The notes beneath the pieces were generated by a model. The model had not been told where the DNA came from, ran no database searches, and saw only the letters and a list, made by a program, of their open reading frames with translations. From assembly GCA_022769125.1 (NCBI GenBank), contig JALEKN010000055.1:1-64000 (forward strand): 64,000 bases of DNA. The letters are read 5' to 3'. Positions within the stretch are counted from its first letter, which is position 1. Each line of letters starts with the position of its first letter. Of this stretch, positions 1 to 9,207 are shown in pieces. The DNA comes from Agathobacter sp. (lineage in GTDB: Bacteria > Bacillota > Clostridia > Lachnospirales > Lachnospiraceae). The position numbers and the translations under genes were made by a program.

Positions 1-138
1 GAGCTAGAAAACTTAAACCTGTCAAAGGAACTTGTAAACTTGCTTGAACACGAGGGAACGCCGTATGCGGTGAAAGTCGCACGTACGGTGTGAGTCGGGG
101 GAAAAGTTGGAGATAATTTCAAAGGCTTACCTATCGAC
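1..138 (+). mobile_element. Group II intron, 3' end only (domains V and VI)
   Basis: Positions 58-91 form a 34-nt domain V: a lower stem pairing 58-65 with 84-91, a two-base bulge at 82-83, an upper stem and a GAAA loop at 72-75. The catalytic triad is CGC (59-61) rather than the commoner AGC. Positions 94-138 fold as domain VI, with GTCG (94-97) pairing with CGAC (135-138) and an unpaired A at 133 as candidate branch point. The intron would end in AC at 138, fitting the AY rule for group II introns. The rest of the intron, including any reverse transcriptase gene, lies outside the window. It is inserted just upstream of the hemC ribosome binding site. The exact 3' boundary is inferred from folding by eye. 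Confidence 0.85.
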
Positions 139-167
139 ATAAAAATACAGGAGTTATTGAATGATTT

Positions 168-1058
168 ATGAAGTATAAGGTTGGAACGCGCGGCTCGGTT
201 TTGGCGCTCGCGCAGACAGATCTGGTCATTGACCGACTAAAAAGTGAATATCCTGACGATTCCTTTGAGGTGGTTGTGATCAAGACAACAGGGGATAAAA
301 GACTAGATGTAAGTCTGGATGCGATCGGAGGCAAGGGTGTATTTGTTGATGCAATCGAAGCAGCTCTGCAAAGCGGAGAGATCGACATGGCGGTTCACAG
401 CATGAAGGACATGCCGGATCAGCCGGCGCAGGGACTTATCTTTGCGGCAGCATGGGAGCGAGAAGATCCAAGGGACGTGCTGATCACACGCGAGGGACTG
501 ACGTTTGAGCAGCTTCCGCTGCACGCTAAGATCGGAACGGGCAGCAAGCGGCGCATGTACGAGCTTCGCAGCTTAAGACCGGATCTTACGATCGTGCCGA
601 TCCGTGGCAATATCGATACCAGGATCCGGAAGATGCATGAGGAAAAGTTAGACGGGATTGTGTTGGCAGCTGCAGGACTAAAAAGAATTCACAGAGAAAG
701 CGAAATCACGCAGTTTCTTCCGGTGGAAAAAGTAATCCCCGCACCCGCGCAGGGCGTGCTTGCAATAGAGCTTCGGGAGCGCGATACGGCTCTTTTGCAG
801 AAGCTGGATGCGCTTTCGGACGCGGCGACTGCACGCCTTGTCGATGCCGAGCGGACGTTTCTAAAGGAGATCGGCGGCGACTGTCATCTTCCTGCCGGGG
901 CGTATGCAAGGGAGGAGGCAGACGGAACGCTGACTCTTTTTGCTTTGTTTGGAAACGAGGATGGCAGCAGGCTTGCAAAAACGAGTGTGAGCGGTGAGGA
1001 TGCAAAAACAGTCGCAAAGGAGGCTGCCGATAAGCTGAAGCGGGAGCTTGGAATGTAG
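168..1058 (+). CDS. hemC: Hydroxymethylbilane synthase (porphobilinogen deaminase)
   Basis: This cytosolic enzyme joins four porphobilinogen molecules into hydroxymethylbilane, the linear tetrapyrrole precursor of uroporphyrinogen III. The 296-residue protein has the family's usual length, starts with the typical VGTRGSVLALAQ segment and carries the central HSMKDMP motif. Cys239 in GGDCHLP is the expected attachment site for the dipyrromethane cofactor. The start at 168 is supported by AGGAG at 150-154; the ATG at 161 is out of frame and stops after five codons. The cobA-hemD gene follows after 27 bases, so the two probably form one operon for siroheme or cobalamin precursors. A group II intron ends about 30 bases upstream, so transcription may come through the intron. 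Confidence 0.97.
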   Translation: MKYKVGTRGSVLALAQTDLVIDRLKSEYPDDSFEVVVIKTTGDKRLDVSLDAIGGKGVFVDAIEAALQSGEIDMAVHSMKDMPDQPAQGLIFAAAWEREDPRDVLITREGLTFEQLPLHAKIGTGSKRRMYELRSLRPDLTIVPIRGNIDTRIRKMHEEKLDGIVLAAAGLKRIHRESEITQFLPVEKVIPAPAQGVLAIELRERDTALLQKLDALSDAATARLVDAERTFLKEIGGDCHLPAGAYAREEADGTLTLFALFGNEDGSRLAKTSVSGEDAKTVAKEAADKLKRELGM

Positions 1059-1085
1059 GGCATCTGGCAAAAGGATGGTGGAGAC

Positions 1086-2597
1086 GTGAGTACAGATACG
1101 AAAAAACGAGTGATCTTGGTGGGCGCGGGTCCGGGTGATCCGGGGCTTCTTACGGTAAAGGGAAAGGAAGCTTTATGCTCGGCAGATTGTATTATTTATG
1201 ACAGGCTTGCATCCCCGAAGCTGCTTTCGCTTGCAAAGGAAGGGTGCGAGCTTATTTATGTTGGCAAGGAGAATCATCATCATGTATGCCCACAGGATAA
1301 GATCAATGCGCTTTTGGTGGAAAAGGCGAAGCAGTATGACGTGGTTGTAAGGCTGAAGGGCGGAGATGTGTATGTCTTTGGAAGAGGCGGCGAGGAGGCG
1401 CTCTTTCTTAGAGAGCATGGGATTGACTTCGAGGTTATTCCCGGTGTGACATCTGCGATTGCAGGGCTTGCCGCTGCCGGAATACCGATTACACATCGTG
1501 GAATTGCAATGGGATTTCATGTACTTACTGCACATGGAAAAGAAGACAGACTTTCAAGCATTGATTTTTCAAAGCTTACGGATGAGACTGAAACCTGCGT
1601 CTTCTTGATGGGGCTTGGCCATGTGCGGGAGGTCGCGCAGAAGCTCACTTTGGCGGGGCGAAGTGCGGATACACCTGCGGCCGTTATTTCCTGCGCGACG
1701 ACTCCGTTGCAGAAAAGCTGCATAGGGATACTTTCTGATATTGCAGACAAGGTGGAGCAGGAGCAGCTTATTTCCCCGGCAATCATAGTCGTTGGAAATG
1801 TCGTCTCACTTAGTACAAAGCTTTTTGACAAAGCAGCATACGGGAATGCAGCACTTGAAGGAAAAACATATATTGTTCCTGTGATAAAGGGTTTGTGCAA
1901 TGCAAATCCGTCTTTAGGCGCACTTTTAAGAGAACAGGGAGCTTTGGTGCATGAGATTACAGTGGGGAGTATAGAGAGAGTTCCGTTTCCAATGGAGAGC
2001 GAAAGGGCGCCGGATTGGATGATCTTTACCAGCAGGAATGCAGTCGAAAGCTTTTTTGCAGCACTCATAGAAGCTAGACGGGATATGCGTTTTTTTGCAA
2101 AAACAAGAATTGCTGTTATCGGAGATAAAACGGCAAAGGCGCTGGAAGCACATGGCGTTTATCATGATTTCCTTCCAACAGGATCAGATGGAAGCACATT
2201 GGCAGAAGAGTTCGCAAAAGTCATTCAAACAGAGGACAGCATATGGTACCTGAAAGGTCTTGAGGGGAGCAAAGTGCTTGCAAAGGCATTTGCAGGGCAC
2301 AAAGGCTACAGAGAAATTGTTGTCTATGAAAACCATGATGTTTCTTATGGAACGGAGGTCTTGGATACAATGTGCATGAAAGCAGAACAGGCAGATGGTA
2401 TTTTCTTTACCAGTGCATCAGCGGTAAGAAGAATCTGTAAAATGCAAATGTCACTTCCAAGGGAAGTTTATTCCATTGGCCCGGCAACGACAGAGCAGCT
2501 GACACAATACGGCATCCATGACGCAGCGCAGGCAAAGAATCCGTCGTATGAGGAACTTGTCAGGTTGAGCGTCACAGCAAATTGCACAGACAGGTAA
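1086..2597 (+). CDS. cobA-hemD: Uroporphyrinogen-III C-methyltransferase / uroporphyrinogen-III synthase fusion (CobA-HemD)
   Basis: This two-domain enzyme closes hydroxymethylbilane to uroporphyrinogen III and methylates it at C2 and C7 to give precorrin-2, the branch to siroheme and cobalamin. Residues 8-240 are the SAM-dependent methyltransferase with the N-terminal VGAGPGDPGLLT loop, the LKGGDVYVFGRGGEE motif and the PITHRG segment. Residues 255-500 are a HemD-like synthase domain ending with the FFTSASAV region. At 503 residues it matches the known clostridial fusion. The start is GTG at 1086 after a purine-rich GGTGGAG. It directly follows hemC, its substrate supplier. Domain order and fusion are common in Firmicutes. 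Confidence 0.95.
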   Translation: MSTDTKKRVILVGAGPGDPGLLTVKGKEALCSADCIIYDRLASPKLLSLAKEGCELIYVGKENHHHVCPQDKINALLVEKAKQYDVVVRLKGGDVYVFGRGGEEALFLREHGIDFEVIPGVTSAIAGLAAAGIPITHRGIAMGFHVLTAHGKEDRLSSIDFSKLTDETETCVFLMGLGHVREVAQKLTLAGRSADTPAAVISCATTPLQKSCIGILSDIADKVEQEQLISPAIIVVGNVVSLSTKLFDKAAYGNAALEGKTYIVPVIKGLCNANPSLGALLREQGALVHEITVGSIERVPFPMESERAPDWMIFTSRNAVESFFAALIEARRDMRFFAKTRIAVIGDKTAKALEAHGVYHDFLPTGSDGSTLAEEFAKVIQTEDSIWYLKGLEGSKVLAKAFAGHKGYREIVVYENHDVSYGTEVLDTMCMKAEQADGIFFTSASAVRRICKMQMSLPREVYSIGPATTEQLTQYGIHDAAQAKNPSYEELVRLSVTANCTDR

Positions 2598-2612
2598 CAA
2601 CATATTAGAACG

Positions 2613-2680
2613 GAAAAAGCGTAAGCCTTTTATGATAAGTATCCGGTAGTCCGGAACATTATCAGGGCTTACGCTTTTTT
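2613..2680 (+). terminator. Rho-independent terminator after cobA-hemD
   Basis: AAAAAGCGTAAGCC at 2614-2627 pairs with GGCTTACGCTTTTTT at 2666-2680. A long loop between them contains a second small hairpin (CCGGTAGTCCGG). The A-run and T-run allow termination in both directions. The following 2681-2972 stretch is AT-rich leader for the next gene and contains a small hairpin (CAACC at 2857-2861 with GGTTG at 2871-2875) followed by a T-run. Confidence 0.85.
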
Positions 2681-2972
2681 ATTTAGCAACCGAATTTAAT
2701 GAAATTGCAAAGATTGTTAAATAACTCGGAGCAGCTATTGATGAAAATATAACACACAGTATTGTCCTCCTTATTTTTATTTGTCTTAGCTAAGTACAAA
2801 AGAATTGTAACAATTTTGTAATATAATTGCAACAGGTGACAATTGGCAATTGAAATCAACCCGTCAGGGTGGTTGCTATTTTTTACCATGTTTGTTAAAA
2901 TAGATAATTAAAAGGAATAATAGGTTTTATGGATTGGGTCATGTGTTGTTACTTAAGAAAAGGGGTTATCAA

Positions 2973-5492
2973 ATGCCGGCACTGGAGCAAATTATTCAAA
3001 ACTGTTACCTGGTAGTAAAAGTAAATCTTACGGATGATACGTTTATTATTCTAAATAGCGAAATGGAAAAACGTGGTGAGGGAGAGGTTGACCACAAGCT
3101 GCGCCATGGCTTTCAGAAAATATGGGATTCCTATGCAAGGAGGGAACTTGTTTATAACGAGGATGTTCTGGATTTCATAGAATATGTCAATGTCCCGTTT
3201 ATCCGCCGTTTCCTGAGTAAGTATCAGGGGGCGGAGTCCTATGAGACACAATTCCGCTATAAGGTACGCGACGGATATAAGCCGCTTCATCTCGAGATCA
3301 TCCCGGCAGAGGATTATTCTGAGGAGCAGCAGAACGTCTATATGTTTATTAAGAAAACAAGCAGCAAAATGATTCAGGATTATGTACATTTTGATACGCT
3401 GCTGCGAGGCTTAAGCGAAAACTATGGCGCAATCTATTATGTCGATTTTGATAAGAATGAGATACACCCGTTCCGTTTAAGCCCGGCAATCGAGAAGAAA
3501 TTTGGAGCGTATTTCAGAACAAAGCCGACCTATGAGGATGCAATAGCTGCCTATATCAATGCAGTTGTCAAAGAAGAAGACAAGGAAGAGATGTTTGCGG
3601 TTACGCAGTATGATTTTTTGAAGGAGCAGCTGAAGGATGCAGTGGCATATTCGCATGAATACCGCGTCCTGCGTGGTGGAAGAGAATTGGTATTCCGCTT
3701 TAAAATGGCAAATCTTGGAGAATTGGGAGAACTGCATCAGGCAGTTGCCGGGTTTGCAGATGTAAGTGCGGAGAAAACCACAGATTTTCATTTTAACCAC
3801 ATAGGCAAGAAGATCCTGATTGTTGAGGATGTAGATATTAACAGGCAGCTTCTTTATGAGATCCTGTCTTCGCAATATGAGGTGCTTCAGGCTGCAAATG
3901 GGCAGGAAGCTTTGAAAATTCTTGATGCATCTTATTCAGACATTGCAGTAGTGCTGACAGATCTTCAGATGCCTTGCATGGATGGGTATGAACTGATCAA
4001 ACAGATGAAGCGCATCCGCCAGTACAGTAATATCCCGATTATTGTGACTACAGGAACGAATATTGATGATCAGGCAAGTGCCAATGCGATAGAGGTGAAC
4101 TGCTTCGACCTTGGCGCATCAGATTTTCTTGTCAAACCATACAATGCAGACATTGTTTTAAATCGTGTCAAGAGCATCATCCGTCTGCGCGAGTCTACGA
4201 CAATGCTTACGACATTGGAGAAAGATTCCCTGACCGGATTATATGAGAAGGATTTCTTTTTCCGCAAGGTGGAACAGTATCTGAAAGATTTCCCGGATGA
4301 AGATTATGTTATGTGGGCGTGTGATATTCAGGGACTTAAGGTCATCAATGAAAAATATGGTCTTGAGATGGGAGACGAGGTAATTAAATATCTTGCTACC
4401 GGCAAAAAGCCATTTGATGGAGTTATTTTCCAGGGAAGAATCGAGGGAGACAAATTCGCGGCACTTGTGCTTCAATCAGCATTGCCAACGATTTATGAAA
4501 TCACGAAGAAGCCGGACATGGGAATGGACTTTCCTGTGCAGAATGTTGTTGTAAAGCACGGCTTATATCATATACGTCGCAGAACATCCCTAAGGCCGCA
4601 GGGAATGTATGATAGGGCGTTGCTTGCTATTCAGAAGATTAAGAATAATTATGAAGTGTATCTCGCAGAGTACGATGATGTGTTAAGAAAGGAACTGCTC
4701 GTACAACGTCAGGTCGCAGAGAATGCACAGCAGGCACTTCAGGAACACCAGTTTGTAGTATATTATCAGCCAAAGTTTGATTTACACAGCAACCGTACCA
4801 ACGGTGCGGAGGCGTTGATCCGCTGGATACATCCGGAGCTTGGATTTATGAATCCAGGGGTGTTTATCCCACTGTTTGAGCAGAATGGTTTTATCTGTAA
4901 GCTGGATTATTATGTGTGGGAAGAAGTATGCAAGACGCTTAAGAGCTGGAAAGAGCAGGGAATGCGGATTGTTCCGGTGTCGGTCAACGTTTCGAGGAGA
5001 GATTTTGAGGATGAATTTCTGGCAGAAAAGGTGATCGAGCTTCTGGATAAGTACGGGGTATCACATGAGAACTTCCATGTGGAGGTAACAGAGTCTGCTT
5101 ATTCTGACAACCCACAGAGAATCAGTGAGACTATCCGCAAATTCCATGAGAACGGATTTATTGTAGAGCTTGATGACTTCGGCACCGGATATTCTTCAAT
5201 GACAGCGTTAAGTGAACTTGACTTGGATGTCATGAAGCTTGATATGAGCCTTATTCGAAATGATAACCCGAAGTCTGATAAGAGCGTTTTAGAGTTCTCT
5301 ATGCAGCTGGCAAAGATGATGCAGCTTAAGACGGTTGCTGAGGGTGTAGAGACGGAAGCGCAGGTGGAACGAATCTCTTCACTTGGCGGAGATTATATTC
5401 AGGGCTATTATTATTCCAAGCCACTGACGGTTGAACAATTCGAAGAATATATTAAGAATGAAGAACAGAAATCAGGAGAAGAAAAGTGTTAA
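2973..5492 (+). CDS. c-di-GMP phosphodiesterase with REC, degenerate GGDEF and EAL domains
   Basis: Residues 1-270 are an uncharacterised, partly PAS-like sensory region. Residues 278-405 are a response-regulator receiver domain with the phospho-acceptor Asp in VVLTDLQMP. Residues 410-560 are a GGDEF domain whose signature reads EGDKF, so it is probably not a cyclase. Residues 590-826 are an EAL domain with intact GAEALIRW, DDFGTGYSS, TVAEGVET and QGYYYSKP motifs, so c-di-GMP hydrolysis is expected. No membrane segment or histidine kinase neighbour is visible. ATG at 2973 is preceded by AAGAAAAGGGG at good spacing; an upstream TTG at 2934 would add 13 residues but lacks a convincing site. The next gene overlaps by 7 bases. 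Confidence 0.9.
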   Translation: MPALEQIIQNCYLVVKVNLTDDTFIILNSEMEKRGEGEVDHKLRHGFQKIWDSYARRELVYNEDVLDFIEYVNVPFIRRFLSKYQGAESYETQFRYKVRDGYKPLHLEIIPAEDYSEEQQNVYMFIKKTSSKMIQDYVHFDTLLRGLSENYGAIYYVDFDKNEIHPFRLSPAIEKKFGAYFRTKPTYEDAIAAYINAVVKEEDKEEMFAVTQYDFLKEQLKDAVAYSHEYRVLRGGRELVFRFKMANLGELGELHQAVAGFADVSAEKTTDFHFNHIGKKILIVEDVDINRQLLYEILSSQYEVLQAANGQEALKILDASYSDIAVVLTDLQMPCMDGYELIKQMKRIRQYSNIPIIVTTGTNIDDQASANAIEVNCFDLGASDFLVKPYNADIVLNRVKSIIRLRESTTMLTTLEKDSLTGLYEKDFFFRKVEQYLKDFPDEDYVMWACDIQGLKVINEKYGLEMGDEVIKYLATGKKPFDGVIFQGRIEGDKFAALVLQSALPTIYEITKKPDMGMDFPVQNVVVKHGLYHIRRRTSLRPQGMYDRALLAIQKIKNNYEVYLAEYDDVLRKELLVQRQVAENAQQALQEHQFVVYYQPKFDLHSNRTNGAEALIRWIHPELGFMNPGVFIPLFEQNGFICKLDYYVWEEVCKTLKSWKEQGMRIVPVSVNVSRRDFEDEFLAEKVIELLDKYGVSHENFHVEVTESAYSDNPQRISETIRKFHENGFIVELDDFGTGYSSMTALSELDLDVMKLDMSLIRNDNPKSDKSVLEFSMQLAKMMQLKTVAEGVETEAQVERISSLGGDYIQGYYYSKPLTVEQFEEYIKNEEQKSGEEKC

Positions 5493-7048
5493 TAACGGCA
5501 GCTATTTTCAGCAATCACATGGTATTGCAGCGCAATAAAAGGATTGCTGTATGGGGAAAAGGCGATGCTTCAACGGTAAGCGTATGCCTGCAGAAGCAAG
5601 AACAACAGATATGCGTGGAACAGGAAATAAAGGGTGGAACATGGTTTGCAGAGCTTCCACCGCAGGAGGCAGGTGGACCATACCGGCTGGTAGTTACTTC
5701 CGGGGAAGAGAGTATAGCATTTGAAGATGTTATGATAGGTGAAGTGTGGCTTGCTGGCGGGCAGTCTAATATGGAGTTTGAACTGCAGAACTGTAAGGGC
5801 GGTGAGCAGATCGTAAAGAGTGCAGCTCCCGGTGGTGTACGTTTTTATTATACCCCCAAGGTAGCCTGGCTGGGACAGGAGCTTGCTGATGCAGAAAAGA
5901 CAAGCACATGGGAGCTTTTTACCCCGGATGCGTGTGCCAAATGGTCAGCGGTAGGATATTTCTTTGCGGATCGCATTGCAAAGGAACTTGGAGTTACGGT
6001 AGGAATCATCGGCTGCAATTGGGGAGGCACGAGTGCCTCCTGCTGGATGGGAAGAAAAGCATTGGAGGAATATAAGTCACTTTCTTCTTATTTGGAGGAG
6101 TATGACAAGGCAACTGACGGACAGGACGAGGAGGCTTACCTGAAAGCATATCAGGCTTATGTGGAGTATCAGGCTAGATTTGATAAGCAGGTGGGTGAAT
6201 ATTATAGGACGAACCCGGATGCAAATTGGGATGAGGCGATCGCGTTGTTTGGAGAGAACCAATATCCGGGGCCGATGGGACCGCGCAATTTTACGAGACC
6301 ATGCGGTTTGTATGTGACGATGCTGCAGAGAGTAATGCCGTATACATTGGCAGGCTTTCTCTATTATCAGGCAGAGGAGGACGATCACAAGCCTCGTATC
6401 TATGATACGCTTCTTACAGCCTTGATCCGGCAGTGGAGAGAGGATTGGAAGGACGATACGCTTCCATTCCTTATCGTGCAGCTTCCGGTGTTCCGCAATG
6501 AGGGTGAGGACGATTACCAGAATTGGGCTTTTTTGCGCGAGGCGCAGATGAGGGTGTTCCAGACCGTAAAGAATACAGGAATTGCAGTTGCATTGGAGCT
6601 TGGTGAGGATCGCAACATCCATCCGCTTGACAAGAAGCCGATCGGAGAACGTCTTGCCTTGCAGGCACTTTATAGTGTATATGGGAAAATCACAGAGAAG
6701 GAGGCGTTTGGACCGATCTACCGTGACTATTATATCGAGGATGGTCAGCTTGTTGTTCGGTTTGATCACGCTGAGGATGGAATCGTGTCTGAGGGTGAGA
6801 ACGATCCGGGATTTGAGATTGCCGGAGCGGACAGACATTATTACCCGGCAAAGGTATGCGTGGATGGAAATAAGATTGTTCTTTCCGCAACAGAAGTGCC
6901 AAAGCCGGTATGCGCAAGATATTGTTGGACGAATTACCGGAAGGTGGTCGTGTTTGGCAGAAACCATCTGCCAATGGCACCTTTCCGTACTGATAGAGAG
7001 GATGGCGCAGTCGCTTACGGGAGCAGACAGGGCCGCATTTTTAATTAG
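5486..7048 (+). CDS. Sialate O-acetylesterase-like SGNH hydrolase
   Basis: The protein resembles the sialate O-acetylesterase (SASA/DUF303) family, which removes acetyl groups from sugars. The signature is GEVWLAGGQSNMEFEL, with Ser94 as the expected nucleophile, plus the conserved NWGGTSASCW block and GFLYYQAEEDD in place of the usual GxxWYQGE region. Residues 470-520 resemble the family's C-terminal end (RYCWTNYRK). At 520 residues it has normal family length. There is no signal peptide, so it should act in the cytoplasm on imported sugars. The GTG start at 5486 overlaps the preceding phosphodiesterase gene by 7 bases, with AGGAGAAG just upstream, so translation is probably coupled. The true substrate is not known; acetylated xylan or arabinan sugars are as likely as sialate. 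Confidence 0.88.
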   Translation: MLITAAIFSNHMVLQRNKRIAVWGKGDASTVSVCLQKQEQQICVEQEIKGGTWFAELPPQEAGGPYRLVVTSGEESIAFEDVMIGEVWLAGGQSNMEFELQNCKGGEQIVKSAAPGGVRFYYTPKVAWLGQELADAEKTSTWELFTPDACAKWSAVGYFFADRIAKELGVTVGIIGCNWGGTSASCWMGRKALEEYKSLSSYLEEYDKATDGQDEEAYLKAYQAYVEYQARFDKQVGEYYRTNPDANWDEAIALFGENQYPGPMGPRNFTRPCGLYVTMLQRVMPYTLAGFLYYQAEEDDHKPRIYDTLLTALIRQWREDWKDDTLPFLIVQLPVFRNEGEDDYQNWAFLREAQMRVFQTVKNTGIAVALELGEDRNIHPLDKKPIGERLALQALYSVYGKITEKEAFGPIYRDYYIEDGQLVVRFDHAEDGIVSEGENDPGFEIAGADRHYYPAKVCVDGNKIVLSATEVPKPVCARYCWTNYRKVVVFGRNHLPMAPFRTDREDGAVAYGSRQGRIFN

Positions 7049-7064
7049 TTTCATGAGGTATTGA

Positions 7065-8660
7065 ATGGATAAGATCATCAGAAGAATTTATATTCTTGTG
7101 CTTTTTCTGGGAATTGGATATATGGTGTATGCTCTGATGATCGGGCGGAATACCATAGTCAGCCATGTGGAGGCGACAGCCACCAGACAACTTGTCCCTT
7201 ATGAGACACAGACAAAGCCGGATGGAACACACGAATTTTTATTACAGACGGATGAACAGGACGACCGCGTGAGCATGGCGATACAATTTCTCAGCAGTCA
7301 TCAGTATGTCGAGGTGTACGATGGGGATTCGTTGCTCTACTCGGTGACTGCTGAACCATCGTTGTTTGGACATACAACAGGAACCGGGATCAACTTTGTG
7401 CTTCTTCCGGTGGATGCCCGGCTGATCCGTGTGTGCATTACGCCGGTGTTTGCAGGAAGCAGCACTTCCGAACCCGTTTTTTATTATGGTGATGCACTTG
7501 CCATGTACCGCAGTGTGATCCGTTCTTCCATTCCGGATGCAGTTATGAGTCTGGTAATCATAATATTAGGGGCATTCATGATCCTATATTGGCTGATTAC
7601 CAGAAAAAGAATAGGGCAGAGTCCGGCAGTGTTATATTTCGGTATCTTTTCAGCGATGATCGGATTGTGGTCATTAAATGAGACGAACCTCATGATGGTG
7701 CTATGCGTCAACCGCATCGTCTGGTCAGTAGTGGGCTATATGATGTTGATGCTGCTTACCGTTCCATTTATCCAGTTCGTGCGTTTTTTCCTTGAAATCA
7801 AGAATCCGCGTGTATGCAATATGCTTTGCTTGTCGTACTGCATTCTGACAGTGGTGCTTACCGTGCTTCACATGACGGATGTGTGGGAATTTAAGAAAAG
7901 CGTATGGGTAATTCATCTGATGATGCTTCTTGGATTGAGCTACATGATCGCTGCACTGGCTGTTCATGTGCGTAGGGAAGGCTTTGATCACAAGGCACGG
8001 ACGAACCTGATCGCTTTTGTTCTTCTGGCTGTGTCGATCGTGGCAGATTTTATTGCGTATTATATGGGATTACAGCAAACAGATATCTTAGGAAAAATCG
8101 GCATTCTGGCATACATCCTTTTATTGGGAAGAGAGAGCGCTTCGGACGCTCTTGAAAAGGTAGATGAGGGACGCAAGGCAGAGGTCTACCGTACACTTGC
8201 AATCACAGATGTGATGACGGGACTTTTGAACCGGAGCGCATTTGAAGAGTGGGAGGCACAGTGCGAACCGGAAAAGAACATGGTACTTGTGACGTTCGAT
8301 CTGAATAATCTCAAACATTGTAACGATACTTTTGGACATGCTGCCGGGGATACCTATATCATTGATGCAGCAAAAATGATCCGCCATGTTTTTGGAACGG
8401 TCGGGAAGTGCTACCGGATTGGCGGGGATGAGTTCTGTGTTGTGATCGCGGATGGGCGGCACTTAGACCTAAAGCGTTATCTGACGAAGCTTAGGCGTCA
8501 GCAGGAGGAATACAATCGGGAAAACAGCGAGGTAAAGATACACATTGCTGTGGGATATGCAGCTTATGGGGAGGAACACACCAATATCGAAGATGTCAGA
8601 AGCCGCGCAGATACTTATATGTATCGTAATAAGAAGCAGATGAAGGAAGAAGAGGTATAG
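7065..8660 (+). CDS. Membrane diguanylate cyclase (7TM-type sensor with GGDEF domain)
   Basis: An N-terminal membrane helix (residues 7-27) is followed by an extracytoplasmic domain to about residue 155. A block of about seven membrane helices (160-350) and a cytoplasmic GGDEF domain (375-525) follow. The signature at about residue 450 is intact (YRIGGDEF) and the DLNNLKHCNDTFGH metal/substrate segment is present, so c-di-GMP synthesis is expected. No RxxD inhibitory site is seen five residues before GGDEF. The layout resembles 7TMR-DISM sensors. It sits 16 bases behind the esterase gene in the same group as the c-di-GMP phosphodiesterase at 2973, so opposing activities seem to be encoded together. 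The signal sensed is unknown. Confidence 0.9.
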   Translation: MDKIIRRIYILVLFLGIGYMVYALMIGRNTIVSHVEATATRQLVPYETQTKPDGTHEFLLQTDEQDDRVSMAIQFLSSHQYVEVYDGDSLLYSVTAEPSLFGHTTGTGINFVLLPVDARLIRVCITPVFAGSSTSEPVFYYGDALAMYRSVIRSSIPDAVMSLVIIILGAFMILYWLITRKRIGQSPAVLYFGIFSAMIGLWSLNETNLMMVLCVNRIVWSVVGYMMLMLLTVPFIQFVRFFLEIKNPRVCNMLCLSYCILTVVLTVLHMTDVWEFKKSVWVIHLMMLLGLSYMIAALAVHVRREGFDHKARTNLIAFVLLAVSIVADFIAYYMGLQQTDILGKIGILAYILLLGRESASDALEKVDEGRKAEVYRTLAITDVMTGLLNRSAFEEWEAQCEPEKNMVLVTFDLNNLKHCNDTFGHAAGDTYIIDAAKMIRHVFGTVGKCYRIGGDEFCVVIADGRHLDLKRYLTKLRRQQEEYNRENSEVKIHIAVGYAAYGEEHTNIEDVRSRADTYMYRNKKQMKEEEV

Positions 8661-8665
8661 CCGGG

Positions 8666-8938
8666 ATGGCAATGTCATATAAGGAATGGAGAGAATATGC
8701 CCTGACGAACTATGACGTGGTTAGCAAGAACTACAATTATAAGGTATATGAGGGACTTGTAAAAAATCCAAAGACAAAGGAAACGGAACTGGTACAACTG
8801 ACATTGCGGGAGGTCCTGACAAAATGTGAGGGCTCTGTTTTCGAGCGCCAGATCCGCCAGGCAGTTATGAGGTGCGTGTATACAGATGCATCGTTAAATA
8901 AGGAGATTCGGCCTGTAATGGATCTGTTTTACAGTTAA
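8666..8938 (+). CDS. Small conserved-looking protein of unknown function
   Basis: I do not recognise this 90-residue protein. It is soluble, charged and without signal peptide or membrane helix. The sequence suggests a helical fold (EWREYALTNYDVV at the start, VFERQIRQAVMRCVY near the end). It starts six bases after the diguanylate cyclase gene stops, at ATG 8666 or ATG 8672 (MAM start), without a strong ribosome binding site, which suggests translational coupling. Its codon use resembles that of its neighbours. A role with the cyclase is possible from position only. Confidence 0.65.
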   Translation: MAMSYKEWREYALTNYDVVSKNYNYKVYEGLVKNPKTKETELVQLTLREVLTKCEGSVFERQIRQAVMRCVYTDASLNKEIRPVMDLFYS

Positions 8939-9116
8939 AATTTTTTGCAAAATGCATGCGCAACCCGTTTGCTCAAAAGAGGTTTTGCACAAAAATCACA
9001 ATTAAACGAAAAACTTCGAAAAAGATTGTGGAAATTTGTTTGAAATCATTTGCATAAACATTCATTTTTGTGTAATCTGACCAACAAAACATGACTTTAG
9101 TACCTGATCACTTTTT

Positions 9117-9145
9117 TTGACACAAAAACGAAAAAATGTCATAAT
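9117..9145 (+). promoter_or_regulatory. Sigma-A type promoter for the HPr-like gene
   Basis: A perfect -35 TTGACA (9117-9122) is separated by 17 bases from -10 CATAAT (9140-9145). Transcription would start near 9152, about 55 bases before the ATG at 9208. The stretch 8939-9116 before it is AT-rich and shows no gene. Confidence 0.8.
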
Positions 9146-9207
9146 CGCTTCAACTTGAAAACCTGATAGGTGCAGGCAATTGGACCACAAGAAGGAGTGT
9201 GATTGAT

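Noticed and set aside
2822-2880. Possible riboswitch before the c-di-GMP phosphodiesterase gene
   Set aside because: There is a small hairpin with a T-run (2857-2880), but no conserved GEMM-I or GEMM-II core is visible, and the space after the TATAAT is too short for an aptamer.
6077-7078. 333-residue open frame on the minus strand opposite the esterase gene
   Set aside because: It is fully antisense to a gene with clear family motifs and has a sequence of low plausibility (many Ile, Leu, His and Arg, no domain).
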